From Riemerella columbipharyngis (GTDB lineage Bacteria; Bacteroidota; Bacteroidia; Flavobacteriales; Weeksellaceae): DNA of 64,000 bases. Every line of letters starts with the position of its first letter. Position 1 is the stretch's first letter. This document shows positions 16,645 to 26,443 of this stretch, piece by piece. Location: positions 1 through 64,000 of the forward strand of contig NZ_FNAS01000010.1 in assembly GCF_900101995.1 (NCBI RefSeq), given 5' to 3'. A program made the position numbers and the translations under genes. Under the pieces are notes generated by a model, which was not told the DNA's origin, ran no database searches, and was given only the letters and a program-made list of their open reading frames with translations.

Positions 16645-17189
16645 TGAAACTAAAGGAAACTATTCTTAAAGATTGTTTTATCGTAGAACCTACAATATTT
16701 AATGATGAGAGAGGTTATTTCTACGAAAAATATAACCAGAGAAAATTTGAAGAACTATCAGGGCTATCCGGAGATTTTGTTCAAGATAATATTTCTAAAT
16801 CTTCGTACGGGGTACTAAGAGGTCTTCATCTGCAAAAAGGGGAACACGCTCAAGCTAAGTTAGTATCTTGTCTCGAGGGAAAAGTATGGGATATAGCCGT
16901 AGATCTTAGAGAAGACTCGCCAAGTTTTGGCAAATGGATTGGAGTAGAACTAACTGAAGAAAATAAATACCAACTCTACATTCCTCGTGGTTTTGCTCAC
17001 GGTTTTGCCGTACTTAGTGAAACCGCAATATTTTCATATAAGTGTGATAACTATTACAACAAAGAATCCGAAGGAGGTATTATTTGGAACGACCCTGATT
17101 TGGCAATAGACTGGAAACTACCTCCTAATGATATCATCCTATCTGAAAAAGATAAAGCAATGCCAAAATTTAAAGCTAAAAATTTTTAA
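16644..17189 (+). CDS. rfbC: dTDP-4-dehydrorhamnose 3,5-epimerase
   Basis: RfbC epimerises dTDP-4-keto-6-deoxyglucose at C3 and C5 on the way to dTDP-L-rhamnose. The 181-residue cupin shows FVQDNISKSSYGVLRGLHLQ with the catalytic histidine, KLVSCLEGKVWDIAVDLR, and YIPRGFAHGFAVLSE. The length is standard. It overlaps the cytidylyltransferase by one base and precedes rfbB by nine bases. Confidence 0.95.
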   Translation: MKLKETILKDCFIVEPTIFNDERGYFYEKYNQRKFEELSGLSGDFVQDNISKSSYGVLRGLHLQKGEHAQAKLVSCLEGKVWDIAVDLREDSPSFGKWIGVELTEENKYQLYIPRGFAHGFAVLSETAIFSYKCDNYYNKESEGGIIWNDPDLAIDWKLPPNDIILSEKDKAMPKFKAKNF

Positions 17190-17198
17190 TTAAAAACT

Positions 17199-18278
17199 AT
17201 GAAATCTATTATAATCACTGGAGGGGCTGGATTTATAGGATCCCATGTCGTTCGAGAGTTTGTAAAATACTTACCAAAAACAAAAATCATCAATTTAGAT
17301 GCTCTCACTTATGCCGGAAATTTAGAGAACCTCAAAGATATTGAAAACGAGCCTAATTACATTTTTGAAAAAGCCGATATTACAAATACCGAAGAACTTA
17401 GAGCCATTTTTGAAAAGTACTGCCCTGATGCTGTGGTACATTTAGCCGCAGAAAGCCATGTGGATAGAAGCATCACAGATCCGAATGCCTTCATTAACAC
17501 CAATGTAATAGGAACGGCTAACCTTCTCAATCTTTGCAAAGAATTTTGGACGCTGAATCCCGAACATACGCACGGGAACTTTCCCGATGAGGAGAGGCAA
17601 AACCTATTTTACCATGTATCTACAGATGAGGTATATGGAGCATTGGGCGAAACCGGTTTTTTTACAGAAGAAACACCTTACGATCCAAAATCACCTTACT
17701 CCGCCAGTAAGGCTGCCAGTGATCATTTGGTAAGAGCTTATGGAAACACCTATGGACTTCCTTATATTATTTCCAATTGTTCTAATAACTATGGACCAAA
17801 TCATTTCCCTGAAAAGCTAATCCCACTATGTATTTTTAATATCATCAATGAAAAACCTCTTCCTATTTATGGAGATGGGAAATATACGAGGGACTGGCTT
17901 TTTGTCGTAGATCACGCTAAGGCTATTTTTAAAATTTTCCACGAAGCCAAAACCGGAGAAACCTACAATATCGGAGGATGGAATGAATGGCAAAACATAG
18001 ACCTCATCAAGGAATTGATTAAACAAATGGACGCTCGATTAGGTCGTCCTGAAGGTTATTCAGAGCGATTGATTACTTTTGTAAAAGACCGCCCGGGACA
18101 CGACAAACGCTATGCCATAGATGCCACAAAACTCAACAAAGATTTAGGCTGGAAACCAAGTGTAACATTCGAACAAGGCTTAGCCAAAACGATTGATTGG
18201 TTTTTGGAGAACAAAGCATGGTTAGAGCATGTTACTAGTGGAGCTTATCAAGAATATTATAGTAAACAGTATAAATAA
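17199..18278 (+). CDS. rfbB: dTDP-glucose 4,6-dehydratase
   Basis: RfbB converts dTDP-glucose to dTDP-4-keto-6-deoxyglucose, the shared precursor of rhamnose and other deoxysugars. The extended SDR fold is clear: NAD loop [21 protein letters not shown] and the catalytic [10 protein letters not shown] (YxxxK). The Asp-Glu pair of STDEVYG is the dehydratase mark. It has 359 residues and overlaps rfbA by one base. Confidence 0.96.
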   Translation: MKSIIITGGAGFIGSHVVREFVKYLPKTKIINLDALTYAGNLENLKDIENEPNYIFEKADITNTEELRAIFEKYCPDAVVHLAAESHVDRSITDPNAFINTNVIGTANLLNLCKEFWTLNPEHTHGNFPDEERQNLFYHVSTDEVYGALGETGFFTEETPYDPKSPYSASKAASDHLVRAYGNTYGLPYIISNCSNNYGPNHFPEKLIPLCIFNIINEKPLPIYGDGKYTRDWLFVVDHAKAIFKIFHEAKTGETYNIGGWNEWQNIDLIKELIKQMDARLGRPEGYSERLITFVKDRPGHDKRYAIDATKLNKDLGWKPSVTFEQGLAKTIDWFLENKAWLEHVTSGAYQEYYSKQYK

Positions 18279-19135
18279 TGAAAGGCATTATATTAGCCGG
18301 AGGTTCCGGTACGCGTCTGTATCCTCTTACCATTGCTGTGAGTAAGCAACTTATGCCTGTTTACGATAAACCAATGATCTATTATCCACTATCCACCTTG
18401 CTATTAGCAGGGATTAAAGAAATACTCATAATCACCACGCCGCACGATCAAGAAAATTTCAAGAAGCTCCTCGGAGACGGCTCTCAGATTGGCTGCCATA
18501 TAGAGTATAAAATACAGCCAAGTCCTGATGGATTAGCCCAAGCTTTTATACTTGGAGAAGAGTTTATCGGCAATGATTCCGTAGCCTTGGTATTAGGGGA
18601 TAATATTTTTTATGGAGCAGGGCTGTCCCAGCTTTTAGAGAGTAAAACCAATATAAAAGGAGGCTGTGTATTCGCCTACAAAGTTACGGATCCAGAGCGG
18701 TACGGTGTTGTAGAATTTGATAAAGACCAAAAAGCAATTTCCATTGAAGAAAAACCTACTCATCCAAAATCCAGCTATGCGGTTCCGGGGCTTTATTTCT
18801 ACGACAACCAAGTGGTGGAGTTTGCAAAAAACTTAAAACCTTCTGCACGCGGTGAGTTGGAAATCACAGATATCAACAGAATTTACTTAGAAAAAGGTGA
18901 ATTAGAAGTAGGCGTAATGTCTCGCGGAACGGCGTGGCTGGATACAGGAACCTTTGACTCCTTGCACGAGGCTTCAGAGTTTGTAAAAGTCTTAGAAAAA
19001 CGCCAAGGATTCAAAATCTCTTGTATCGAGGAAATCGCTTACAAAAAAGGATTCATCAACAAAGAACAAGTACTAAAAGCAGCCGAAAAATACGGTAAAA
19101 GTGGTTACGGAGATTATCTAAAAAATATTTTCTAA
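18278..19135 (+). CDS. rfbA: Glucose-1-phosphate thymidylyltransferase
   Basis: RfbA makes dTDP-glucose from glucose 1-phosphate and dTTP. The 285-residue protein has the signature [13 protein letters not shown], the lysine in [18 protein letters not shown], the metal site LGDNIFYG and [20 protein letters not shown]. It closes the rfbCBA group. The reductase gene rfbD, needed to complete dTDP-L-rhamnose, is not in this window, so it must lie elsewhere or the pathway branches to another deoxysugar. Confidence 0.96.
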   Translation: MKGIILAGGSGTRLYPLTIAVSKQLMPVYDKPMIYYPLSTLLLAGIKEILIITTPHDQENFKKLLGDGSQIGCHIEYKIQPSPDGLAQAFILGEEFIGNDSVALVLGDNIFYGAGLSQLLESKTNIKGGCVFAYKVTDPERYGVVEFDKDQKAISIEEKPTHPKSSYAVPGLYFYDNQVVEFAKNLKPSARGELEITDINRIYLEKGELEVGVMSRGTAWLDTGTFDSLHEASEFVKVLEKRQGFKISCIEEIAYKKGFINKEQVLKAAEKYGKSGYGDYLKNIF

Positions 19136-19151
19136 CAACAAGAAATCATAT

Positions 19152-19952
19152 ATGTACACACAGATAGAAATAGATTCTCACTTTGAGGGACAGCTACAAA
19201 TTGCCTATCTCAACCAGCCTGAGACTTACAACAGTCTTACCAAGACAATGCTCAGAGAATTAAAAAAATTTGTACAAGATTGTAATGCAGATTTCAATGT
19301 CCGCTGCGTTGCTATTTCCGGAAAAGGAAAGGCTTTTTGTTCCGGACAAAACCTTAAAGAGGCATTGTCTTATAAAGACGAAAAGCACGAAGAGCGTTTT
19401 ATACAAAGGATAGTCGTTGATTATTACAATCCTTTAGTCCAAGTTATCATCAATGCCCAAAAACCAGTAATCTCTTTAGTCAATGGTCCTGCAGTGGGTG
19501 CAGGAGCAATGTTAGCTTTAATTTGTGATTTTGCATTAGCCTCAGAAAACGCCTATTTTTCTCAAGCATTTTCTAATTTAGGCTTAATTCCGGATACTGC
19601 AGGAACCTATTTCTTACCCAAACTAATGAGCCGAGCACAAGCATTTTACTTGGCTTTCACAGGGAAAAAGCTATCCGCAAACGAAGCCAAGCAAATGGGA
19701 ATTGTAGCAGATACTTTCTCGGCAGATGAATTTCAAGTAAAAGCAATGAGTGTTTTGGAACAAATCACAATGAAGCCAACCGTGGCATTAGCTCTCACTA
19801 AAAAAGCATTTAATAAATCTTATGATAATTCTCTGAACGAGCAGTTGGATCTGGAAGGAATACTTCAACAAGAAGCAGCAGAATCAGAAGATTTTCAAGA
19901 AGGTATCGCTGCTTTTATAGATAAAAGAACGCCTACTTTTAAAGGTAAATAA
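19152..19952 (+). CDS. Enoyl-CoA hydratase/isomerase family protein (PaaG-like)
   Basis: The 266-residue crotonase-fold protein has the oxyanion-hole segments GKAFCSGQNLKEA and VNGPAVGAGAMLALICDFA and the downstream FSNLGLIPDTAGTYFLPKL. The aspartate in PDTAGTY and the pattern around it resemble PaaG, the ring-opening isomerase of phenylacetate breakdown. No other paa gene is nearby, so a role in fatty-acid or branched-chain oxidation is equally possible. It follows rfbA by 16 bases but is unrelated in function. Confidence 0.8.
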   Translation: MYTQIEIDSHFEGQLQIAYLNQPETYNSLTKTMLRELKKFVQDCNADFNVRCVAISGKGKAFCSGQNLKEALSYKDEKHEERFIQRIVVDYYNPLVQVIINAQKPVISLVNGPAVGAGAMLALICDFALASENAYFSQAFSNLGLIPDTAGTYFLPKLMSRAQAFYLAFTGKKLSANEAKQMGIVADTFSADEFQVKAMSVLEQITMKPTVALALTKKAFNKSYDNSLNEQLDLEGILQQEAAESEDFQEGIAAFIDKRTPTFKGK

Positions 19953-20049
19953 TCTCAGTACATTTCTAAATTTTACTACCACCAGACAACAAAGCTGTAA
20001 AATACATAATATAAAAAATTACCTTACCTTTGTTAAATATTTTTTAATT

Positions 20050-20907
20050 ATGATAATATCAATGACGGGATTCGGCAGAGCCGAAGGAAACTTTGAAGGA
20101 AAAAAAATAAGTGTCGATATTCGCTCGCTTAATGGTAAAAATATAGATCTAAATATTCGTATTCCACTATTTTACAAAGAAAAAGAATTTGAAATAAGAA
20201 AAATACTTAGCGAGACTATTGTAAGAGGAAAAGCAGACTGCTACATCTCTATAGAGCATATGGAGGAAAATCCTTCTGTAATCATTAACCACAACATGGT
20301 AAAAAGCTATGTTTCTGAACTAAAGTCCATATCAAAAGACGGTAGAGATATCGAATATCTAAAAATAGCTATGAGACTTCCGGAAGCTGTTTCCACAAAA
20401 AGCGAAGAACTCTCCAGCGAGGAATGGAATGTATTAAAAAAGCTCATCGAGGAGGCTCTTTCACAGTTTAATAACTTCAGAAAAACCGAAGGCGACTGCT
20501 TAAGAAGAGATTTAGATAGTAATATTGAGAATATCGGTAAATTTTTAAAAAAAGTAGAACCTTACGAATCCGAACGAATCCGTATCATTAAAGAAAAATA
20601 CGAAAAGGCATTAAAAGACTTTGAATCAATAGATGAAACACGCTACTACCAAGAAGTAGTTTATTATATAGAAAAATTAGATATATCAGAAGAAAAGACA
20701 CGCCTTGCCCAACATCTGAAATACTATAAAGAAGTTATGGAAAATGAGCAGTGCAATGGTAAAAAATTGGGATTTATAGCTCAAGAAATTGGGAGGGAAA
20801 TCAATACTCTCGGTTCAAAATCAAATCACAGTGAAATCCAAAAATTAGTTGTGATGATGAAAGACGATTTAGAAAAAATCAAAGAACAAACTCTCAATAT
20901 TTTATAA
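20050..20907 (+). CDS. yicC: YicC family protein
   Basis: YicC proteins are implicated in RNA turnover, and E. coli YicC is reported to be an endoribonuclease. The 285-residue protein begins with the conserved MTGFGRAEG and RSLNGKNIDLNIRIP and ends with DUF1732, including KKLGFIAQEIGREINTLGSKSN and the final MKDDLEKIKEQTLNI. The TACCTTTG at 20025-20032 is a plausible -7 box. It converges with the rpsB operon at a shared terminator. Confidence 0.92.
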   Translation: MIISMTGFGRAEGNFEGKKISVDIRSLNGKNIDLNIRIPLFYKEKEFEIRKILSETIVRGKADCYISIEHMEENPSVIINHNMVKSYVSELKSISKDGRDIEYLKIAMRLPEAVSTKSEELSSEEWNVLKKLIEEALSQFNNFRKTEGDCLRRDLDSNIENIGKFLKKVEPYESERIRIIKEKYEKALKDFESIDETRYYQEVVYYIEKLDISEEKTRLAQHLKYYKEVMENEQCNGKKLGFIAQEIGREINTLGSKSNHSEIQKLVVMMKDDLEKIKEQTLNIL

Positions 20908-20930
20908 ATAGCAATAAAGATTATCATAAT

Positions 20931-20962
20931 AAAAAATCCACCTCATCTTTGAAGTGGATTTT
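20931..20962. terminator. Bidirectional terminator between yicC and rpsB
   Basis: AAAATCCAC and GTGGATTTT form a strong stem around CTCATCTTTGAA, with an A run on the left and T run on the right, so it can end transcription from either side. Confidence 0.8.
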
Positions 20963-20983
20963 AATATATAAACATTCTATTTA

Positions 20984-21742
20984 TTACTCTGCATCAAAGT
21001 CATCATCTTTATCAGCAGTCGCTTTCGCTTCTTCTTTAGATTTTTCTTTCTCAGCTTTTCTTTGAGATTGTCCTTCTTTGATAGCATCTGTAACAGCAGA
21101 AAGAATCATATCAATAGACTTAGAAGCATCATCGTTACCAGGGATTACATAATCCACTTTTCTTGGATCAGAATTGGTATCTACGATTGCAAAAACAGGA
21201 ATACCCAATTTTTTAGCTTCAGTTACAGCAATATGTTCTCTCATAATATCCACTACAAATACTGCAGAAGGAAGACGCACCATATCTGCTATAGAACCTA
21301 AGTTTTTTTCAAGATTAGCTCTTTGTCTATCTACTTGTAATCTTTCTTTTTTAGATAAAGTTTCGAAAGTACCATCTTTCTTCATTTTATCAATAGCGTT
21401 CATTTTCTTCACGGCTTTTCTGATAGTAACGAAGTTGGTAAGCATACCTCCCGGCCATCTTTCTGTAATATAAGGCATATTGACATCAGATGCGTGTTTT
21501 GCTACTATTTCTTTAGCTTGTTTTTTAGTTGCTACGAAAAGAACTTTTTTACCAGCCGAAGTTATTTTTTCAAGAGCTGTACAAGCTTCTTCTAATTTAA
21601 CAGCTGTTTTGTGTAAATCGATAATGTGAATACCATTTTTCTCCATAAAGATATACGGAGCCATATTCGGATTCCACTTTCTTGTCATATGACCGAAGTG
21701 TACTCCTGCCTCTAAAAGGTCTTTTACATTTGCTTTTGCCAT
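20984..21742 (-). CDS. rpsB: 30S ribosomal protein S2
   Basis: S2 completes the small subunit near the Shine-Dalgarno cleft. Conserved segments include LLEAGVHFGHMTRKWNPNM, LFVATKKQAKEIV, ITERWPGGMLTNF and GIPVFAIVDTNSDPRKVDY. The acidic-basic C-terminal tail is typical of Bacteroidota. The start MAKANVKDLL is preferred to an in-frame ATG 42 bases upstream. It follows rpsI by 167 bases on the same strand. The usual partner tsf is not adjacent: the next gene downstream converges. Confidence 0.97.
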   Translation of the reverse strand: MAKANVKDLLEAGVHFGHMTRKWNPNMAPYIFMEKNGIHIIDLHKTAVKLEEACTALEKITSAGKKVLFVATKKQAKEIVAKHASDVNMPYITERWPGGMLTNFVTIRKAVKKMNAIDKMKKDGTFETLSKKERLQVDRQRANLEKNLGSIADMVRLPSAVFVVDIMREHIAVTEAKKLGIPVFAIVDTNSDPRKVDYVIPGNDDASKSIDMILSAVTDAIKEGQSQRKAEKEKSKEEAKATADKDDDFDAE

Positions 21743-21909
21743 TATTTTCTTTTTTGTTAGTTTACTTTCCGCTTTCTTGAGCAATCAACAAATTCTATAG
21801 ATGGGAGAATTGTTTGGATGCTAAACATAACGGGCAATTTTTAGTTTTAAAATTCAGAATAATGAATAAAAATAATTTGATAAAAATATTTTCTTCACTT
21901 CTAAAAATA

Positions 21910-22296
21910 TTAACGTTTTGAGAATTGGAATTTCTTTCTCGCTTTTTTCTGTCCTGGTTTTTTTCTTTCCACCATTCTTGCGTCTCTTGTAAGAAGCCCG
22001 TGGGGTTTTAAGATTGCACGGTTTTCTTCATTTATTTCGCATAATGCTCTGGAAAGCCCTAATCTGATAGCTTCTGCTTGACCAGTAATACCACCACCGA
22101 ACACATTGATTTTAACATCATATTGTCCTGTAGTCTCAGTAAGCAAGAAAGGCTGATTCACTTTATATACCAAAACATCTGTGCAAAAATATTCTTTGGC
22201 ATCTTTCCCATTCACAGAAATATTTCCTGTACCTGGTTTCACATAGACTCTTGCCACAGAAGTTTTTCTTCTTCCTATTTTGTGTACTATTGACAT
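21910..22296 (-). CDS. rpsI: 30S ribosomal protein S9
   Basis: S9 lies at the decoding site, with its C-terminal tail reaching the P-site tRNA. The 128-residue protein has the conserved [38 protein letters not shown] and the basic tail [14 protein letters not shown]. It starts five bases after rplM, the usual partner in bacterial operons. Confidence 0.98.
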   Translation of the reverse strand: MSIVHKIGRRKTSVARVYVKPGTGNISVNGKDAKEYFCTDVLVYKVNQPFLLTETTGQYDVKINVFGGGITGQAEAIRLGLSRALCEINEENRAILKPHGLLTRDARMVERKKPGQKKARKKFQFSKR

Positions 22297-22301
22297 ATAT
22301 C

Positions 22302-22757
22302 TTATTTGATTTCGTTAATGTTAATTACTTTTGGCTGCTGAGCTTCGTGCTTATGCTCTGTACCTTCGTATAGATAAAGGTTTTTCAAAATTTTAGCACC
22401 TAATCTGTTTTTAGGAAGCATTCCTTTTACAGATTTTTCTAAAATCCTCAAGCTGTTCTTTTTTCTAAGCTCTTCAGCTGTCATAGACTTTTGACCTCCA
22501 GGATAACCTGTATGCCAGATATATGTTTTGTCAGACCACTTGTTCCCGGAAAGCTCTACTTTCCCTGCATTCAAAACAATTACATTATCACCACAATCTA
22601 CATGAGGTGTAAAGTTTGTTTTGTGCTTACCTCTCAAAATCTTCGCAACCTTAGACGCTAATCGTCCTAATGGCTGCCCGGCAGCGTCCACCACAACCCA
22701 TTCTTTATTAGCGGTAGCTTGGTTTGCCGATACTGTTTTGTAACTTAATGTATTCAC
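22302..22757 (-). CDS. rplM: 50S ribosomal protein L13
   Basis: L13 is an early assembly protein of the large subunit. The GTG start at 22757 gives [20 protein letters not shown] and 151 residues, the usual length. Further upstream in the frame is non-coding sequence that includes the promoter. Conserved blocks include [26 protein letters not shown] and [18 protein letters not shown] on the minus strand (complement of 22804-22811) is the -7 box, about 47 nt before the start. Confidence 0.96.
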   Translation of the reverse strand: MNTLSYKTVSANQATANKEWVVVDAAGQPLGRLASKVAKILRGKHKTNFTPHVDCGDNVIVLNAGKVELSGNKWSDKTYIWHTGYPGGQKSMTAEELRKKNSLRILEKSVKGMLPKNRLGAKILKNLYLYEGTEHKHEAQQPKVININEIK

Positions 22758-22871
22758 AAATTTATCGTTTACGATTAAACATAATTTTCCCCATACGGGA
22801 GTGCAAAAGTACAAATATTTTTTTAATTGAAAAATTTTCTGCGGATTAAATCTTCTCGGTACATTCAACCA

Positions 22872-23207
22872 TCAAATACGACACATTGATAAAAGAGGTC
22901 TTTCGGAGTTATAAAATTTAAGTTTTTCCCTTGGTCTTCAGTTAATTTTACATTGAATTTCTTTGATATATTCATCATCAATGGTGCTAAATTCTGATGA
23001 TTTCGAAATATATTACCTGACTCATTTATTGCTGTATTCATTCAATTCCCTTTACCATAAATTATACGGATGTACAAAATAAAATTCAAACTACATTTTT
23101 TTTGCAACCTTTTGATGATGGGCAAACTCAACACCATTATCACTGATAATGGACTTTACCGAGTCTTTGTGAGGCAACAGTATTTCTATCACGCTTTGTG
23201 CCAATGT
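22872..23207 (-). pseudogene. Decayed IS30-family transposase, C-terminal part
   Basis: On the minus strand one frame reads LPHKDSVKSIISDNGVEFAH, then HPYNLW, RELNEYSNK, YISKSSEFSTIDDEYIKEI and RPREKLKFYNSERPLL. These follow the catalytic core and C-terminus of IS30 transposases (TxxFDNGxEF, PYxSWERGTNENxNGLIRQYFP, RPRKxLxFxTP) step by step. At least five in-frame stops (after AKKM, NLW, YSNK, VR and KIN) show that it is dead. The N-terminal helix-turn-helix part and terminal repeats are not recognisable. Confidence 0.8.
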
Positions 23208-23638
23208 TTACGCATTTTTACCTTAAAAAAATCCTTTTAATAGAAATAAATCTTTTATCTCATATATCGCTTTTATATTTGAACTTAGAGATTAGATTTA
23301 TATTATTCCAAAAAAATCGTACCACAAATTAAGTTGGAAAAAGCTTAATTTTGATTCATAAAAAATAAAATTTCATTGAGAAATACCATCATAGAAAACA
23401 CTAAGGCATCAATAGTAAAAATCAATAGAATTATTTAATTTTGAATATCCTAATCAACTTAAATCTGATTAATTCCGGTCTAACATTTGGGGAGTAGTAT
23501 ACATTAACTGCAACTATCAGGTGAGAAGAGAAAGTAAAATCAGTTTATTTTGTGTAAGCTTTTTCATCCCATGACATCTTTAAATTCAGTATAATAAATA
23601 AATTAATTACTAAAGTGCACAACAAAAATAATGGTCTA
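23208..23638. other. Gene-free AT-rich stretch
   Basis: About 430 bases between the IS30 remnant and rsmG hold no convincing reading frame, RNA gene or strong hairpin. It is probably further decayed insertion-sequence material, but I could align none of it. Confidence 0.5.
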
Positions 23639-24274
23639 TCAATTTTTAAAATTACCTTTGGAAATATACACCACCTTTTTAGTGTCAAAAAAAGACTCCT
23701 CAAAATAATGATTGAGACTGAAAACCTCGCACTTTAGCCCGGCTAATTCTTCGGCTAAATCACCACCTTTCAGATACAATACGCCATTGTGTTTAGAGTT
23801 GATTTGCTCTTTCTCAAACTTCCCTTTGAGCCACCTGAGAAATACGGGCATCTGCGTAACGGCACGGCTTACCACAAAATGGAATTTCCCCTCTACGCCC
23901 TCTGCCCTACCATGTACAGCAGTTACATTTTCCAGTCCTACGCCATTAGCAACCGCTTCTACTACTTTGATTTTTTTACCAATAGAATCCACCAGCGTAA
24001 AATGGACATTCGGAAATAGAATCGCCAGCGGAATACCGGGAAAACCGCCACCTGTACCTACATCTAAAACCTTAGTCCCAGCTGAAAAAGACATTACTTT
24101 GACTATTCCCAAAGAATGCAGTATATGCTTTTCGTACAAACTCGCCATATCTTTGCGAGAGATGACATTTATTTTCTCGTTCCACTCGTTGTAGAGTGTC
24201 TCTAATTGAACAAACTGTCCTTTTTGTCTTTCTGTAAGGTTTGGAAAATACTTAGTAATAAGGTCTATCCCCAT
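23639..24274 (-). CDS. rsmG: 16S rRNA (guanine-527-N7)-methyltransferase
   Basis: RsmG (GidB) methylates G527 of 16S rRNA. The 211-residue protein shows YNEWNEKINVISRKD, EKHILHSLGI, the SAM-binding loop VLDVGTGGGFPGIPLAILFP and VSRAVTQMPVFLRW. The length and motifs fit the family. The gene begins at the base after the galE stop, so it is cotranscribed with galE and the aminotransferase gene, an unusual partnership. Confidence 0.96.
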   Translation of the reverse strand: MGIDLITKYFPNLTERQKGQFVQLETLYNEWNEKINVISRKDMASLYEKHILHSLGIVKVMSFSAGTKVLDVGTGGGFPGIPLAILFPNVHFTLVDSIGKKIKVVEAVANGVGLENVTAVHGRAEGVEGKFHFVVSRAVTQMPVFLRWLKGKFEKEQINSKHNGVLYLKGGDLAEELAGLKCEVFSLNHYFEESFFDTKKVVYISKGNFKN

Positions 24275-25303
24275 TTAACAGTCTTTTTCGTTGCGTGTTT
24301 CTAAGTATTTCTGCCACTCCCATGTCGTCCTAAGTGCCTCTTCCAGCGTTGTTTTCGATTTCCAGCCCAACTCCCGCTCTACTTTGCTCACATCAGCATA
24401 AGCAATGGTAATATCTCCCTCTCTACGACCGCAAATTTTATACGGCACTTTCACATTATTAGCTTTCTCAAAAGCATGAACAACTTCTAATACAGACGAA
24501 CCCTTTCCTGTTCCTAAGTTATAGACATCTACGAGCGTTTCCTCCTTGCTGTTAAGTATTTTTTTTAAGGCTAAGACATGAGCTTTTGCCAAATCCACAA
24601 CATAGATATAATCTCTTATGGCCGTCCCGTCCGGTGTAGGATAGTCCGCACCCCAAACATGAAGTTCCTCCCTAATTCCTGCCGCCGTTTGCATTACATA
24701 AGGCACAAGATTATTAGGAATTCCTATCGGCAGCTCTCCTATTTTTGCAGAAGGGTGGGCACCTATTGGGTTAAAGTACCTCAGCAGTGTTACCTTTTTT
24801 TTATGAGCATTAGCGAAATCCCGTAGAATCTCCTCTCCCATTTGTTTGGTTTTTCCGTAGGAAGACTCCGGGGTTTTAAGCAGGGTATCCTCATCAATAG
24901 GCATTTTGTCCGCCTGCCCATACACGGTACACGAAGACGAAAACACAAAATTGGAAATATTCCGTTCTTTGAACTCTTGCAAAATATTAATCAAAGAAAA
25001 CAGATTATTCTCATAGTAATCTACCGGTTTCACTTGGCTTTCCCCTACGGCTTTGAATGCTGCAAAATTGATACATCCCTCAATATAGTGGGCGTCTAAA
25101 ACCTGAGCCAATAAGTCTCTGCGTTTCAAATCAAATGGATAAAGAACAGGTGATTTCCCCGTTATTTCTTTAATATTTTCGAGAACAAATTTTTCGGAAT
25201 TGGACATATCATCCACAATAACCACCTCAAAACCATTATTCAAAAGCTCTACCACCGTATGAGAGCCAATGTATCCCAATCCTCCCGTAACTAAAATAGC
25301 CAT
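24275..25303 (-). CDS. galE: UDP-glucose 4-epimerase
   Basis: GalE interconverts UDP-glucose and UDP-galactose. The 342-residue SDR protein has the NAD loop VTGGLGYIGSHTVVELL, FSSSCTVYG with the catalytic serine, and YGKTKQMGEEIL (YxxxK). RYFNPIGAHPS and RDYIYVVDLAKAH are further family marks. It follows the aminotransferase by 12 bases and abuts rsmG. With the rfb cluster it suggests a galactose- or galactosamine-containing surface polymer. Confidence 0.94.
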   Translation of the reverse strand: MAILVTGGLGYIGSHTVVELLNNGFEVVIVDDMSNSEKFVLENIKEITGKSPVLYPFDLKRRDLLAQVLDAHYIEGCINFAAFKAVGESQVKPVDYYENNLFSLINILQEFKERNISNFVFSSSCTVYGQADKMPIDEDTLLKTPESSYGKTKQMGEEILRDFANAHKKKVTLLRYFNPIGAHPSAKIGELPIGIPNNLVPYVMQTAAGIREELHVWGADYPTPDGTAIRDYIYVVDLAKAHVLALKKILNSKEETLVDVYNLGTGKGSSVLEVVHAFEKANNVKVPYKICGRREGDITIAYADVSKVERELGWKSKTTLEEALRTTWEWQKYLETRNEKDC

Positions 25304-25315
25304 CTTATATTTTTC

Positions 25316-26443
25316 TTATTTATTCATAAATTCTAATACCGACTCTGTGATATATTTGAGTTGTTCGGCATCTAACTCCGTGTGCATTGGCAGAGAGATA
25401 ACTTCGTCTAAAAGTTTATCTGTGTTAATGAAATCCGCGTCTTTGCTATCTTGGAAATAGGCTTTTTGTTTCCTCAAAGCCACAGGATAATAAATCATTG
25501 CAGGAATTTCCTTTGAAGTCAAAAACTCTTGCAGTTCATTTCTTTTCCCATTGAGAATACGCAATGTATATTGGTGGAACACATGGGTACTCTGCGCATA
25601 TCTTTTAGGTATCAACATATTTGGATGCCCTGAAAAAGCACTATCGTAATAATCTGCTGCTTTTCTTCTCGCATCATTGTATTGGTTAAGGAACGGCAAC
25701 TTTCTCCTCAGCACCGCTGCCTGAATGCTATCAAGACGGGAATTAACCCCCACTTCATCGTGGTAATAGCGTTTATACATTCCGTGATTTACAATTCCTC
25801 TAATCTTATAATCCAGCTCGTCATCATTGGTAAAAATAGCACCGCCATCTCCATAGCAGCCGAGATTTTTAGACGGGAAGAAAGATGTCGTCCCAATAGT
25901 TCCCATCGTTCCGGCCTTTTTCACTGTTCCATCCGAGAATGTAAATTCCGCTCCTATCGCTTGAGCATTATCTTCTACGACATAGAGATTGTGTTCTTTG
26001 GCAATTTTCAGAATCTCCTCCATATTGGTACATTGCCCAAAAAGATGAACAGGAATAATGGCTTTGGTTTTCGGCGTAATGGCTTGACGGATTTTTTCAG
26101 GATCAATGGTAAAGGTATCATAATCCACATCCACCAAAACAGCTTTCAGCTTGAGCAAATGGATAACTTCTACCGTAGCGGCAAAAGTAAAATCAGCAGT
26201 AATTACCTCATCGCCCTCTTGCAAACCAAGAGCCATAAGTGCAATTTGCAGAGCATCTGTCCCATTGGCACAAGGAATCATATGTTTAACATCCAAATAA
26301 TCCTCCAGCTCCTTTTGGAACAATTTTACCTCCGGACCATTCACAAATTGTGCAGATTCCATCACATTAAGAACTGCATTATCTACTTCATTTTTTATCT
26401 TAAAGTATTGACTCTGAAGGTCAACCATTTGTATTTTTTTCAT
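25316..26443 (-). CDS. DegT/DnrJ/EryC1/StrS family aminotransferase
   Basis: The family transaminates nucleotide-linked keto-sugars with pyridoxal phosphate. The 375-residue protein has PCANGTDALQIALMALGL, VVEDNAQAIGAEF with the cofactor aspartate, the Schiff-base lysine in FFPSKNLGCYGDGGA and the C-terminal YPVALRKQKAYF. Likely donors are dTDP- or UDP-linked 4-keto-6-deoxysugars, such as the product of RfbB encoded earlier in the window; the exact sugar is not determinable. It is the first gene of the operon with galE and rsmG. Confidence 0.88.
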   Translation of the reverse strand: MKKIQMVDLQSQYFKIKNEVDNAVLNVMESAQFVNGPEVKLFQKELEDYLDVKHMIPCANGTDALQIALMALGLQEGDEVITADFTFAATVEVIHLLKLKAVLVDVDYDTFTIDPEKIRQAITPKTKAIIPVHLFGQCTNMEEILKIAKEHNLYVVEDNAQAIGAEFTFSDGTVKKAGTMGTIGTTSFFPSKNLGCYGDGGAIFTNDDELDYKIRGIVNHGMYKRYYHDEVGVNSRLDSIQAAVLRRKLPFLNQYNDARRKAADYYDSAFSGHPNMLIPKRYAQSTHVFHQYTLRILNGKRNELQEFLTSKEIPAMIYYPVALRKQKAYFQDSKDADFINTDKLLDEVISLPMHTELDAEQLKYITESVLEFMNK

